64,000 nt of DNA. It comes from Zygnema cylindricum. Lineage: Eukaryota; Streptophyta; Zygnematophyceae; Zygnematales; Zygnemataceae. A model generated the notes under the pieces. It did not search any database. It saw nothing but the letters and a program-made list of their open reading frames with translations, and had not been told where the DNA came from. The position numbers and the translations under genes were made by a program. The stretch's first letter is position 1. Each line of letters begins with the position of its first letter. Of this stretch, positions 36,529 to 48,900 are shown one piece after another. Location of the stretch: contig JBBHKE010003080.1 of NCBI GenBank assembly GCA_037447655.1, forward strand, positions 186,001 to 250,000. The letters run 5' to 3'.

Positions 36529-38160
36529 TCAGAATTCCCTCCCGAAATATTCTTGCAAATCACAACAATAAGGATCTTTATCATAACCATATCTAACTGT
36601 ATCTAAAAACAATTCATCTTGAACCATAACACTTATTTCAAAACATCTACTTAATGGATCTGCGACTACATTTGTTTTCCCATGAATATGTTTGACATTA
36701 AATTTAAAATATGCTAATTTTTGCATCCACCTAACTTGTCTGCCAGTCATAATCTGCGCATCACTTAATCTCTGTAAATAAGAGAGTGCTTTATTATCAC
36801 AATGAATTGTAAATTCTTTATTATGAAAATAACAACGCCATTTCACCAATGCATGTACAATTGGAAGTAATTCTTTTTCCTGTGCTGTATAGTTCTTTTC
36901 AGCATCATTGAATTTTTTGGACTCAAAAGCAATAGGATGAAAGTGTTTGCCGACTTTTTGACTTATGACTGCACCTAGACCCTTATCAGATGCATCTGTG
37001 GTGATCAGAACTTCAAATTCCCCGGCAAGGTCAGGATACACCAGTGTAGGGGCAGAGGTCAACTTCCCTTTTAATTCCTCGAATGCTCCCTCCTGATCAG
37101 CTCCCCACACAAACGTCTCCTTCTCCCGAAGTAAATCCGTCAAAGGTGCGGCGATCATACTGAAGTTCCTAATAAATTTCTTGTAATAAGTGGCCAATCC
37201 CAAAAACGATCTAACTTCTGTGACATTAGTAGGTTGTTTCCAATTTTGGATTGCTAAAATTTTGGATGGGTCTGTTTTAACACCTTCCCCACTAACTATA
37301 TGTCCCAAAAATAATTGTTCACTTTTAAGAAAACTAGATTTTGACAATTTTCCATATAATTTTCTTTCTCTTAACCTTTCCAACACTCTTTTTAAATGAA
37401 TTACATGTTGTTCTTTAGATTCACTATAGACTAAAATATCGTCTATAAACACTTGGACAAACTCATCTATGTAATCTGAAAAGGTTTGGTTCATTAATCT
37501 TTGGTAAGTAGGCGGTGCATTCGTTAAGCCGAATGGCATCACGATCCATTCGAAATGACCCACCCTAGTTCTGAAAGCAGTTTTATCAACATCTTCAATT
37601 CTAATTGGCACCTGATTAAAGCCACTACGCAGGTCAATCAACGAAAATACTTTAGCACCTTTTAAACGATCTATCAAATCAGAAATTAAAGGTAACGGAT
37701 ACTTATCCTTCACCGTAATCTTGTTCAAACTACGATAATCGACACACATTCTCAACGTTCCGTCCTTCTTTTTGACGAAAAGAACTGGTGCTCCGTACGG
37801 TGATTTGCTGGGTTGAATATGTCCTTTCTCTAGGAGTTCTTTGATCTGTTTCTTTAACTCCTCTTGCTCAAAGAAACTGTGCTTATAAATTCCTGTGACA
37901 GGAGGGTTACATCCAGGTTCCAAGTTAATAACATGTTCTACATCTCGGGAAGGTGGCCTTCCTGAGGGTAAATCACTTGGAAAAACATCCCGGAATTCAA
38001 AAATCAAATCCTTAACAGCAGCATCAGGTGTATTAATGTCAGTTACAAAATCAGATTTTAGTTTTTCGAAAGTTTTAGTGGTGTCAGATTTAGGGATGAC
38101 ATCAATGTTAGTGTTTTCTCCCCCCCCTTCATCAGTAACTGCCTCAGTTACTATAACAAG
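36529..38160 (-). CDS. Retrotransposon reverse transcriptase and RNase H
   Basis: The open segment runs from the frame entered near 38160 to a TGA at 36529-36531. RT landmarks: [24 protein letters not shown], and the catalytic FIDDILVYS (the YxDD motif, here F-I-D-D). RNase H follows with [12 protein letters not shown] and the HCDNKAL and DPLSR blocks. Copies reverse transcriptase activity onto the element RNA and degrades it. The segment overlaps the protease frame by about 25 nt, being -1 relative to it. No canonical slippery heptamer stands in a usable position there. Confidence 0.95.
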   Translation of the reverse strand, partial: LVIVTEAVTDEGGGENTNIDVIPKSDTTKTFEKLKSDFVTDINTPDAAVKDLIFEFRDVFPSDLPSGRPPSRDVEHVINLEPGCNPPVTGIYKHSFFEQEELKKQIKELLEKGHIQPSKSPYGAPVLFVKKKDGTLRMCVDYRSLNKITVKDKYPLPLISDLIDRLKGAKVFSLIDLRSGFNQVPIRIEDVDKTAFRTRVGHFEWIVMPFGLTNAPPTYQRLMNQTFSDYIDEFVQVFIDDILVYSESKEQHVIHLKRVLERLRERKLYGKLSKSSFLKSEQLFLGHIVSGEGVKTDPSKILAIQNWKQPTNVTEVRSFLGLATYYKKFIRNFSMIAAPLTDLLREKETFVWGADQEGAFEELKGKLTSAPTLVYPDLAGEFEVLITTDASDKGLGAVISQKVGKHFHPIAFESKKFNDAEKNYTAQEKELLPIVHALVKWRCYFHNKEFTIHCDNKALSYLQRLSDAQIMTGRQVRWMQKLAYFKFNVKHIHGKTNVVADPLSRCFEISVMVQDELFLDTVRYGYDKDPYCCDLQEYFGREF

Positions 38161-38846
38161 AAAGCATGATTTGTTTTATCTTTTAAATGCTTTTTAAATT
38201 GTTTAGCGGAAATCAAACCTTCTACTCCCAATCTGGTTATGTTATTTATATGATTCCTATGTAATTTCTTAGGAGATAATGCTTGCAAAACCTTCCAACC
38301 GTTTTCAGACTTCACTTTTAAGGTGTTAATTTCCCAATTAATTTGAGGATTATGTTCTGTTAACCAAGGCTTTCCCAGAATTAGTTCTTCACTTCCCAAA
38401 TTCATTATTTCACACACAACTTTCATTTTATGACCCTGGATATCAACTTCTATCGTGTCAGTTTGTAAGTCTAATGTGGACTTATTACCATTTGCCACTT
38501 GAACATGTAAAGGCTTTTCCCTTATGACAGTAGGAATTTTATTTTCCTCTACAAACTTATGTGAAATAAAATTATGTGTGGCACCTGAATCAACCATTAC
38601 TTTCAACGGCTTTCCTTCCACTAATGACTCGAATCTAATCAAACTGTGTCTGGTGTCATCATTACTTAACTGTCCTAACATAGGTCTGTTGTTGAGAATT
38701 TCATCAGAAGGATTCTTTAAACTATGCAGTGTAGTGATAATCATAATAAATTCAACAATCCTAGCTTTTCCATTCATTAATTTGCCCTCCAAAGTTAACT
38801 CTTTAACTTCTGGATCCGATTGACTAAACTGAGGACTTTCAGTTAG
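38151..38846 (-). CDS. Retrotransposon aspartic protease (in -1 frame after gag)
   Basis: The frame is open from before the gag stop down to TAG at 38151. The aspartic protease active site is [11 protein letters not shown], followed by the flap-like region and LILGKPWL. It has no ATG of its own near the gag end and lies -1 relative to gag, so it is most simply expressed by ribosomal frameshifting at 38855-38861. Confidence 0.93.
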   Translation of the reverse strand, partial: LTESPQFSQSDPEVKELTLEGKLMNGKARIVEFIMIITTLHSLKNPSDEILNNRPMLGQLSNDDTRHSLIRFESLVEGKPLKVMVDSGATHNFISHKFVEENKIPTVIREKPLHVQVANGNKSTLDLQTDTIEVDIQGHKMKVVCEIMNLGSEELILGKPWLTEHNPQINWEINTLKVKSENGWKVLQALSPKKLHRNHINNITRLGVEGLISAKQFKKHLKDKTNHAFLL

Positions 38847-38861
38847 TCCTTTCCGTTTCCC
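38822..38861 (-). promoter_or_regulatory. -1 ribosomal frameshift signal at gag/protease junction
   Basis: On the minus strand the gag frame passes through the heptamer G GGA AAC (38861-38855), an X XXY YYZ slippery site. After a 6-nt spacer (38854-38849) comes a stem-loop: 5' arm GACTAACTGA (38848-38839), loop AAGTCC, 3' arm TCAGTTTAGTC (38832-38822), ten pairs with one bulged T. The gag TAA is in the 5' arm. The -1 frame is the protease frame. Confidence 0.8.
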
Positions 38862-40159
38862 ACCTCCTGGGCATCCTGCTCAGCTAGATATAATGCAATA
38901 TCCTCTTGGAGACCTTCATTTACATCGACTGTTTTGAGAGAACCTTTATCTATACAGTCTTTAGCGTAATGATCTGGACCTCCACATTTGAAACAAGTGA
39001 CTTTCTTCTTGGGTTTTGTGCACTCTCTACTAAAATGTCCCTCCTCTCCACAGTTATAACAGTTAATCTTTTTCAATTGTGCACACTCAAATGCTCTATG
39101 ACCCTTTTTCTGACAAATTGTGCATGTGGGGATGGTAAGGTTAGGCTTCTGAGCATTAATGTTTGGTTTAGGACTTTTAATGTACCCCCCTCTATTGTTA
39201 AATTTATTTCCTGCGTTAACACTATGTCCACCCCTTTGATTTCCCCTAAAGATATTTTGTCTATTCACCAGACCAGCATTCAGACCCTCTTCAACAAATT
39301 CCTCCTCATCCCACTCTGATACTTCATTCAAATTACCCCTGAGTGATCGAGTTTCCCGATTATACCCCAACTGATCCTCTAATTCCAATGACTTATCTTG
39401 TAATTCCTTCAAATTAATAAATTTTTGATGTTTCAGTTCTGATTTCAGTATAGGATTTAAATAGTTCAAGAAATGCAATTTAGCCATTTCATCAGTCAAA
39501 CCTATGACATGAATACTAGATGAGTCAAATTCCACAATATAATCCTTCACAGATCCATTCTGCTTACAATTCAGCCACTTTTCTTCCATTCTGGATTTAA
39601 AAGTGACAGACAAGAAACGCGATTTGATCGCGGTTTTAAAAGTTTCCCAATCAGCATTATCAGGAATCAATTTAGATCTTCTCTGGGTATAATACCAAAT
39701 CTGAGCATCACCTTTCAGACAACTAACAGCAAAAGAAGTGTAATCATCACGATCACAATTTCTAGATTCCAAATAATATTCCATATGAAAAATCCAAGCA
39801 TCCAACTCATCAATCTTCTTACCATCAAACGATGGTGCCTCACTAATAGACAATTTCAGATCCCTTATCTTCTTAGGTCTATCATGATCATCCTCCCTAA
39901 AACTAGCATTCCTTTTACCACTCTCACCCTTTTGGTCATTCATATCATTTTTGGTCTGAATTAAGTTAATAAGTTCATCCAATTTTTCATTTGAAACATT
40001 TCCATTTTCTTTGACAACTTTCAATTCACTTTTCAATTCGGAAATGGTTTCATCCACAGCGGCAGCATGATTGTTAAATCTTTTGACCAATTTCACAGTA
40101 CGCTTCTTCAACATATTTAAAGCATTCTCCATTTCACGTTTCCATGCAGAATTTGCCAT
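38843..40159 (-). CDS. Retrotransposon Gag
   Basis: About 438 residues from the ATG at 40159 (MANSAWKREMENA). It has an N-terminal coiled-coil-like basic/acidic stretch, a retrotransposon gag domain (SCLKGDAQIWYYTQ, WETFKTAIKSRF), then three CCHC zinc knuckles: CTICQKKGHRAFEC, CYNCGEEGHFSREC, CFKCGGPDHYAKDC. The knuckles bind RNA during particle assembly. It ends at TAA 38843-38845, just past the frameshift site. Confidence 0.95.
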   Translation of the reverse strand: MANSAWKREMENALNMLKKRTVKLVKRFNNHAAAVDETISELKSELKVVKENGNVSNEKLDELINLIQTKNDMNDQKGESGKRNASFREDDHDRPKKIRDLKLSISEAPSFDGKKIDELDAWIFHMEYYLESRNCDRDDYTSFAVSCLKGDAQIWYYTQRRSKLIPDNADWETFKTAIKSRFLSVTFKSRMEEKWLNCKQNGSVKDYIVEFDSSSIHVIGLTDEMAKLHFLNYLNPILKSELKHQKFINLKELQDKSLELEDQLGYNRETRSLRGNLNEVSEWDEEEFVEEGLNAGLVNRQNIFRGNQRGGHSVNAGNKFNNRGGYIKSPKPNINAQKPNLTIPTCTICQKKGHRAFECAQLKKINCYNCGEEGHFSRECTKPKKKVTCFKCGGPDHYAKDCIDKGSLKTVDVNEGLQEDIALYLAEQDAQEVGNGKD

Positions 40160-40921
40160 TATCACACAATGAAATCAAGCAAAAGTAAGGATAGAATATA
40201 ATTTCCCAAAGAAATTTGCTGCAGATTTGAAGTCCTTAGATTGCTCCAAAAACTTTTTCTCCTTAACAAATCCTTTGAAAAGATCAAAATCTGAGAAATT
40301 AAAAAAAAATATTGAAAGTAAGTTAGTACAAATTCAAATTTTCAATTTCCCAACATTGAAACAGAAATGTAAGAATTTCCCCACCAATTTTGCAATAGCA
40401 AAAATTGAAAGCTCTCAAAGGTAAGATTTAACCATAAATTTGCAACAGCAAAACTGAAATCAATCAAAGGTAACAATTTAGGGTTTGAAAAGTTTTGAGT
40501 CATTTCTGGACTCCTTTGCTCTTGAAGAAGTAAAGTACTCCACTTTCCTTCTCCTCCATTAGCAATTTCCCACTTCCCACTACATCAGGATCTTTTACTC
40601 TCTAATCCTCACCTCCTCACCCTTCATGGCTTCAAGCCCTTCCTCTACACATGAATCATTGCTAGGAGAAGGCAAGTTTGTTTGGCCTCTAGGTAATTGG
40701 AGTGAGCTTCAGCGGTGGCTACACTGCCCACCCCGCCTTAGTCCTTAGGACCTGAGCACGCCCCACATCTAACCAGCGGCCGCTGGCTGTGTGATCACTC
40801 AGTTTCCCTCCAATCCCCTACCACTTCACATTGTGGTTCTACCGACACAGGTTAGAGCACCCTCACCGGTCACGGCAGTCGATATTCGAGTGAGCTAGCT
40901 TCTCCCTGGTTTCTAACCAAA
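40160..40921 (-). other. Retrotransposon 5' leader
   Basis: Untranslated region between the primer site and gag, about 760 nt, with no open frame of interest. The part nearest the LTR (40700-40920) is GC-richer than the rest. Confidence 0.75.
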
Positions 40922-40933
40922 GCTTTGATACCA
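40922..40933 (-). other. Primer binding site, initiator-Met tRNA
   Basis: Read on the minus strand, TGGTATCAAAGC follows the 5' LTR by two bases. The plant consensus TGGTATCAGAGC, complementary to the 3' end of initiator methionine tRNA, differs at one position. Confidence 0.88.
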
Positions 40934-40935
40934 TA

Positions 40936-41903
40936 TGTAATAGGATCTCCTACCTCTCAGAAAATCCCATTACTACAAACAATTCCAACCACACATTCCA
41001 CACATTGGAAAATACACATCCACATTGGAAAACACTCACATAAGGATAAACTTTAATTGAAAAGAAGCTTCTGTCCACATAACATTAGCTTGGTCTCTTG
41101 CCCTCGTGGCTCAACCCTTCAATTTAAAGTGTTTCCTCTACTCTCCACTCTTAATAATTCTATCTCTTAACTACTAAAACACTATTTAGTTAGTAAGAGA
41201 TTTCAATGCAAAATGCCTTTTCTCCAATTTGGTATTAATCGCTCAGGACCAAGATCAGCCGGAATTTCCACAAACTTTTCCCAAAGGAAAAGATGTCTAC
41301 TCTCCTCTTACACTTCACTATTTATCCATCATCGCCCTGGACTCGCCAGGCCAGAGTCAACGCTCCGTTTTAACAGGCTTTTACCTGGGCCAATCATTGA
41401 TCAGCAAAGACTCAGACTGACCAATGCAAAAACGTGCGAAATCTCTTACTCACTACTTAGCACTTTACTAACCAATCAAACGTTACGTTTCACTACGTAA
41501 CATTTACGTGCAAAAGTGCGCGCCAAACGAAACGCGACTTCGCACGATCGTGCGTAACAAATTTCGCACGCGAAACTTCCTACGAAATTCCTTTAAGTAA
41601 AAGTGACGTTTCGTACTAAAATTTGTACGAAACGAACCACCGTGCATACTAAACGTTTCATTAGAACTTTATGAAACGTACACACGTAATTTCGGTACTA
41701 ATTTGACCCTTAACCCGTTTCAATGATACCCACTTGTTATTTAGACCCCACGCTGTCACCTAAATGCACCCATCGCTATAACTTTTAAAATATAACTCCA
41801 AATAGCGTGATTCTTTTGCGGACGTCTACCAAATTTAGTACTCTATAATCATAACACCTAAATATCCCTTTATAAAAAAGTTCGATCCGCTATTGATGTT
41901 ACA
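40936..41903 (-). repeat. 5' LTR of the Ty3/gypsy element
   Basis: 968 bp. Transcription of the element would start here and run leftwards. On the minus strand TTTATAAAGGGATATTTAGG lies close to the LTR start. Confidence 0.97.
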
Positions 41904-42237
41904 ACGAGCGACCCAATGAGTCGTCGTAGAATTATTAGGGGTAACGGACAATCTAAGAGACAAGACTTAAGTAAATGAACATCTACTAGGAGCGGTCTAA
42001 TGAGTCGTTGTAGAATTATAAGAGGTTACGGACAATTTAAGGGACAAGACTGAAGTAAATCAACATCTAATAGGAGTGGTCCAAAGAGTTGTCATAGAAT
42101 TATAAGGGGTTACGAACAATCTAAGGGACCAAACGGAAGTAAATCAACGTCTACTAGGAGCGGTCCAATTAGTCATCGTAGAATTATAAGGAGTTACAGA
42201 CAATCTAAGGCACAAGACTGAAGTAAATCAACATCTT
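41904..42237. repeat. 84-bp minisatellite array, right part
   Basis: About four diverged units of the 84-bp repeat also seen at 33866-34129. The junction carries the ACGAG target duplication. Confidence 0.9.
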
Positions 42238-42311
42238 AAATCTTATAGACCGAGCAAATGTGCGTAACAATAGCGTGATCGGTTTCAAGAGTCGTCAAGT
42301 CAAGTGATTAA

Positions 42312-42413
42312 GGAGAGTGGGAGCTAAATACGAGGTCTCGGACGTGGAGAGTGGGAGCTAAGTACAAGGTCTTGGATCTGGAGAGTGGGAGCTAAGTACG
42401 AGGTCTCGGACCA
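42312..42413. repeat. 34-bp tandem repeat, three units
   Basis: Three adjacent units with core GGAGAGTGGGAGCTAAGTAC and GAGGTCTCGGA, immediately after the 84-bp array. Confidence 0.9.
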
Positions 42414-43495
42414 AAAGGCTTCCGGTGGATTGCAGATTCCATTAAAACATTAAAGTAAGAGATTTGTGATCCTTATAACTCTTGAACTATGACTACCATT
42501 GGTGCTCTTACAATTCGATGCAACTTGGTGCGACTTAATTACACTCTGTACAATTCAATTTAGTCTACAATAATAATGGTACATATCTTTCTATATAGCA
42601 TGAGTAAGTAGAAATAGTCAAATACCATTTCTTAAAAAACTAGGTCAAAATCACGTTAAAAATGCTATTAAATCTTGAAATTCTACGAGCTCCATTTCCC
42701 CACAGAAGTCGCAGATCCACAGAAGCTTATCTAGATAGTGCCAACTCCAAGTTGATACAAACCCAAATGACGGACACCGTGACAGTCAGAACCCCAATAC
42801 CGCTTAACCATTGTGAAAGAAGACTTTATGTGTGCTCAGTTCCCCTACCGAATGCCAAGTTAGAATATAAGTATTTGGACACATTCCCCCACTTTGACTT
42901 TCCCTTATAAATGCCACCACCCTTGCAGACAAAATCTTTGACTGACTACACCCTTGTGTAGCTTGGACTCCCTCGATTCCACAGCAAAAAGAATCTATGA
43001 ATTTTCTCCCTTGAGCAGTTAGTTATCGCTAGCCAAAGATGGCCTATAAATACAAAAGGTCACCTTGAGAGAGGCACCTGAAACACGCTAAGTCCTTAAA
43101 CTCCTCACAGCTACCTATTACTGTACCCTAGACCAATCAAAAGATTGTATAGTACAAGTAGGTACCGTGGCCGATTGTACTTCTTGTACGACAATTCTAC
43201 AACATGGCCTTCTGGTTGACACTTTTCAGCTTTGGAGCCATCATTCCTCCTCCCATCTGTTCCGACATTGAATGATGTGGCACCACATGGCACAACGCGC
43301 AGCTATGTTTGAAAGTTGTCAAAGATTCACTCAGGTTTAGCGGCGGCGACGATGTCCGTCCGATCATATAATTTACATGGTAGATTCGTGTCCGCGAGCG
43401 TTGTTGTCTATATGTGTTGTTTCGTCAATTTGGTCTGTTTAAGTGAAAGTGACATCGTGTGACTTTTAATTAAGTATCGTACCACATACGTGTTT
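42414..43495. other. Unassigned region
   Basis: No gene is supported. A promoter-like GCCTATAAATACAAAAGG near 43042 followed by a short Cys/Gly-containing minus-strand frame (43111-43293) could be a solo LTR or other repeat, but I found no second copy. Confidence 0.35.
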
Positions 43496-43712
43496 TGTTG
43501 CGCTCTTGCCTTAATGGATAAGACGTACGTTTACATAGTTGACTGCAGATGTCAGTTCGAATCCGGTCTAGGGCAACATTTTAGTCATTTATCAGTCTGT
43601 CTGTCTGCCTGTTTCATTCTGACTATGGGGGCATCCATGGTGACTCTCTCTCTCTCTCTTCTCTTTAGAGTCTAAATTATAAAGTGAATATTAACTACTT
43701 CTTTTCAACACT
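43496..43712 (+). mobile_element. tRNA-headed SINE-like repeat, copy 1
   Basis: The head resembles tRNA-Arg: A box in TGCCTTAATGGATAAGACGT, B box AGTTCGAATCC. It is followed by a body with CTGACTATGGGGGCATCCAT, a (CT)n tract, and a tail ending GAATATTAACTACTTC and TTTTCAACA. The same head-body-tail is at 45121-45357. Confidence 0.7.
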
Positions 43713-43818
43713 CCCCTTAAGTCTTAGTCAACTTCTAATTTAAGTCCACACATTTTAACACTCCCTTTATTTTCTAGTCTACTTTTCTTTCTTCTCACAC
43801 TTAATAACAACAAAACAA

Positions 43819-44923
<1,105 letters not shown>

Positions 44924-44939
44924 ATAATGACCCGGATTA

Positions 44940-45010
44940 TCGCTAATGCCTTAATGGATAAGGCGTACGTTTACAGGATTGACCGCATATATAGGTTCGA
45001 ATCTGGTCCG
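44940..45010 (+). mobile_element. tRNA-headed SINE-like repeat, copy 2 (head only)
   Basis: Only the tRNA-like head is present (TGCCTTAATGGATAAGGCGT, GGTTCGAATCT). It ends abruptly at the duplication joint, where GGTCCG is followed by AAATATCTTC. Confidence 0.65.
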
Positions 45011-45120
45011 AAATATCTTCATCCTGTTTTTCCTCTTCCCTTTCTTCCTTCTCATTCACATTCCAATTTCTAATTTCTTCGAAACAAGGACATTCTGACA
45101 TATAATGACCCGGATTATTG

Positions 45121-45357
45121 CTAATGCCTTAATGGATAAGGCGTACGTTTACATAGTTGACCGCATATCTAGGTTTGAATCTGGTCTAGGGCAACATTTT
45201 GGTCATCTATCACTCTGCCTGCCTGTCTCCTTGTTTCTTTCTGACTATGGGAGCAACCTTGTTTCTTTCTGACTATGGGAGCAACCATGGTGACTCTCTC
45301 TCTCTCTTCTCTCTACAGTCTAAATTAACAAGTGAATATTAATTTTTTCTTTTCAAC
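45121..45357 (+). mobile_element. tRNA-headed SINE-like repeat, copy 3
   Basis: Full-length relative to copy 1. It contains a 28-bp internal tandem duplication (TTTCTTTCTGACTATGGGAG repeated), the (CT)n tract, and the same tail GAATATTAATT...TTTTCAACA. No poly(A) and no clear flanking duplication are seen. Confidence 0.7.
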
Positions 45358-45944
45358 AAATTTATGTAACACATGATTTACTTTTCTTTTCAAAGACAAG
45401 TTAACAGTAAGAATGTTACAACTTTTTTCGTTAACCACTCTCAAAGATTTCACTTTCTTGTTGAGAATTTTTATTTTGTGAATTGTACCCAATTAAGACA
45501 TTTGCATAGAATATAGAGCTACAGATGCTGGATACACACGAAAGCGACAAGGCAAAACATCAATATGGCATTTGAATGCATAATTATTCAATTATTTTAG
45601 GAAGTAACACTTTAAACATTTTATCCTTACTTTTTGCCAAACTATACATCTCAAAACTTTATACAACCTCTAGTCCATTATATATGCTCTTTGATTTGGC
45701 CAATCACTTAGAGAAAACAACATATTACTTATTGTATGCAAGCAAAGGATTTGCTACCGAAAATAATATCACTTACCATAAAATATTCAGAACTACGAAA
45801 GACAAGAGGATCATTTGTTATTGCAAATACTCTTTTACTCCGTTTAAGAACTGTGTGAATTGACAAGGAACTTTAAACAAGCAGTTTAAGCCTTGACATT
45901 CTTTTACTGTCCAAAAACTCGTGTTTCACTTCATGAGGGTGGTG

Positions 45945-48900
45945 GCTTATTGTCGGCAAAACAAGAGCAACAAATATTTGTGAGAAAATTAACAACAGCC
46001 CATCAAAGAAAACATGACATGTGAGCAAAGACATTCTTTAGAAAGAGAGAAAAAACGGAAAAAGAAACTAAGTCAAAACCAATCAGTTTTCAAAAACTTA
46101 CAAAAAGCATGACATTCCGCTTTGGTTCGTTGTTTTTTTGCTGGACAACCTTTTGGAAGATGTTTTCCAAAAAGACAATTTTTCCTCAATTGGGTACAAT
46201 TAGGACTTCCAGTTTGGGATCTAACAATCCCTGTGAAATAATTGTTGTTGACATCACTTGAAAATGCGAAATAACGAGATTCAATCACATAAAAGGTGAG
46301 ATTTTAAGCATCTGACACGTAAAGTAAAATAGAGATAGAGTTATTAGAGATAGAGTTATTTTACCAGTAGTGGTGTACACTTAGGCCGTTCTTTCATATA
46401 ATTGCACAATTCCATTTTACAATTTTGAATTCAACCATTCTTTATAAAAGCTGTTGAAATTACTAGTGGGTTTGTAAAAATATAATAACTCATAATAAGG
46501 AAATTGAGAATCAAAAGTGGGATTGAAGTTTATTTAACTGAATAGCCCAAACAACCTCTTCAAAATTCGCTAGGAAACCCTTAAAAACCCTAAAATACAC
46601 TAAATGTGCTTCAACAAGAATGTCTACAATCAGGAAAAAAAAATTGCTTTCAAAGGAGTTGAGATTATTGTTTTACCTATTTCAAGTTTGAAATAGATTT
46701 TCACTTTCGATACATTTAGGTTGTAGACAAAGAAAACAAAAACAATAACCAATAGAATTGAACTGAATGTTCTAGAAATCATATATTCTCCTTGCAATGT
46801 TGAGTTTGCCTCTTAACAAAAGTAACAACTCTATTAATGTGGATATGAACATGATTCAAGTGTTTACTTTTAAATCATTTTTTCTCATGAAGAATAAAAT
46901 TGCTTACAAAGTGTCAAGAAACGAGATTTTTGAAAATTTTCCTAGAATGACTCCACTCAATTGGTCGAACTCAAATCTCTGTTTCTCAAAATCCCAAAGA
47001 AACAAAAGATTTTTTTTTAAAGAAAAAGAAGAATACATTTAGCAATACTTACTAAATAACTTCTAATGTATTCATATAAACAAAATATAGGAAGAAATTG
47101 CAACATTTCACTGTCTCTTTAGTTTTCTAGGATAATGATCTTCAAAACATCTGTAAACCAAACACAAAAAATTAAAGAAAACTTCTTACATCAATAAGGT
47201 AAAAATGATAACGTAAAAAAAGAATAACATAAATAAGAATAACGTAAAGAAGAAAAAAGCAAAACCAAAAGTTAAAGTTAAGTTACTACAGTATATAAAG
47301 ATTGTTTAAGTTTGAAAGCGAGGCTGGAACGGTTCCATATATCTGTAGAATCAACCCACTAACACAAACCATTATTTTATGAACGAAAAGAAAATGAAGA
47401 AATACAAAAATACATTCTAGGTACTCAATTCAGCCTCAAAAAGAACCATGTTTTAAAGAGTAACAAACACAAAATTTACCAAGTAAACGAAGAACCCAAA
47501 AGCATTAAGTTTATGCTAAAACTGTGAAAAGCTTGAATTTTCCATTTTTTGTCCATGTTTTACTTTCCAGTTTTAAACTCAAGAAACAAAATTGTATCAG
47601 CCTCGATGTTGTTATTAAATTCAAAAATTTAAAAGGCGTGAGCTACACAAACTTTGGATAAGCAGATCTCTTTAAATCATACATGTGGTAAACCCTCTAA
47701 TAGAACATGCAAGTAAACATTTTCTTGTTCGTTCCCACCGATATATGATAAATTGAATAAATAATAAAGAAGAAAAAGTACTCACAACACTCTCATTTCC
47801 ATATTAAGATCTCCTAATTTTGGTGATATCCAACCCTAAAATTTAAGGTTACAAAAATCCCTGCAATATATCAGTTTGCCACGCTTATATTGGTTTACAA
47901 AAAAAATTTGAAATTTTAGCTTCAAATGTCATACTACAAACAATTGAAACAAAACCGAAAAATCCTGTAACTGTATTTCATGTTTTATGGTAATACATCA
48001 TTGCGTATAATAAAAACCTCGAAACTACCCAATACAAGGAATCAATATGATGTCCAGAAGCGTCTCAATATGGATTACTTGGGAGGGAGAGAGAGAGAGG
48101 CAGAGAGAGAGGGAGAGAGAGGGAAAAGAGGGACAGAGGGAGAAAGATATATATAGATAGGGGAAAGAGAGACAGAGGGAAAGAGATACATAGAGAGGGG
48201 GAAAGAGATATATATAGAGAGGGAGGGAGNNNNNNNNNNNNNNNNNNNNNNNNNNNNNNNNNNNNNNNNNNNNNNNNNNNNNNNNNNNNNNNNNNNNNNN
48301 NNNNNNNNNNNNNNNNNNNNNNNNNNNNNNNNNNNNNNNNNNNNNNNNNNNNNNNNNNNNNNNNNNNNNNNNNNNNNNNNNNNNNNNNNNNNNNNNNNNN
48401 NNNNNNNNNNNNNNNNNNNNNNNNNNNNNNNNNNNNNNNNNNNNNNNNNNNNNNNNNNNNNNNNNNNNNNNNNNNNNNNNNNNNNNNNNNNNNNNNNNNN
48501 NNNNNNNNNNNNNNNNNNNNNNNNNNNNNNNNNNNNNNNNNNNNNNNNNNNNNNNNNNNNNNNNNNNNNNNNNNNNNNNNNNNNNNNNNNNNNNNNNNNN
48601 NNNNNNNNNNNNNNNNNNNNNNNNNNNNNNNNNNNNNNNNNNNNNNNNNNNNNNNNNNNNNNNNNNNNNNNNNNNNNNNNNNNNNNNNNNNNNNNNNNNN
48701 NNNNNNNNNNNNNNNNNNNNNNNNNNNNNNNNNNNNNNNNNNNNNNNNNNNNNNNNNNNNNNNNNNNNNNNNNNNNNNNNNNNNNNNNNNNNNNNNNNNN
48801 NNNNNNNNNNNNNNNNNNNNNNNNNNNNNNNNNNNNNNNNNNNNNNNNNNNNNNNNNNNNNNNNNNNNNNNNNNNNNNNNNNNNNNNNNNNNNNNNNNNN

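Larger units (their letters stand above)
34130..41903 (-). mobile_element. Ty3/gypsy LTR retrotransposon, near complete
   Basis: The element is 7774 bp on the minus strand, with 968 bp LTRs at both ends that begin and end TGTAA...TTACA. A 5-bp target duplication ACGAG sits at 34125-34129 and 41904-41908. Gene order is gag, protease, reverse transcriptase-RNase H, integrase, which defines Ty3/gypsy. The primer site matches the initiator-Met tRNA end. By eye the LTRs differ at only two positions with no indel, so insertion was recent. The pol region is broken by frame changes near 38157 and around 36453-36529, so this copy is probably not autonomous unless those are assembly errors. Confidence 0.97.

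Noticed and set aside
38150-38185. Second programmed frameshift (T TTA AAA) between protease and RT
   Set aside because: A slip at that heptamer meets TAA two codons later, and no other X XXY YYZ site lies in the short window where both frames are open.
38822-38861. H-type pseudoknot at the frameshift site (GGACT/AGTCC with AACTGA/TCAGTT)
   Set aside because: The pairing exists on paper, but the loop crossing the first stem would be zero nucleotides long, so it is sterically implausible. The 10-bp stem-loop is preferred.
33866-42413. CRISPR-like array from the 84-bp and 34-bp direct repeats
   Set aside because: The repeats are head-to-tail without unique spacers, in eukaryotic DNA, and are ordinary minisatellites.
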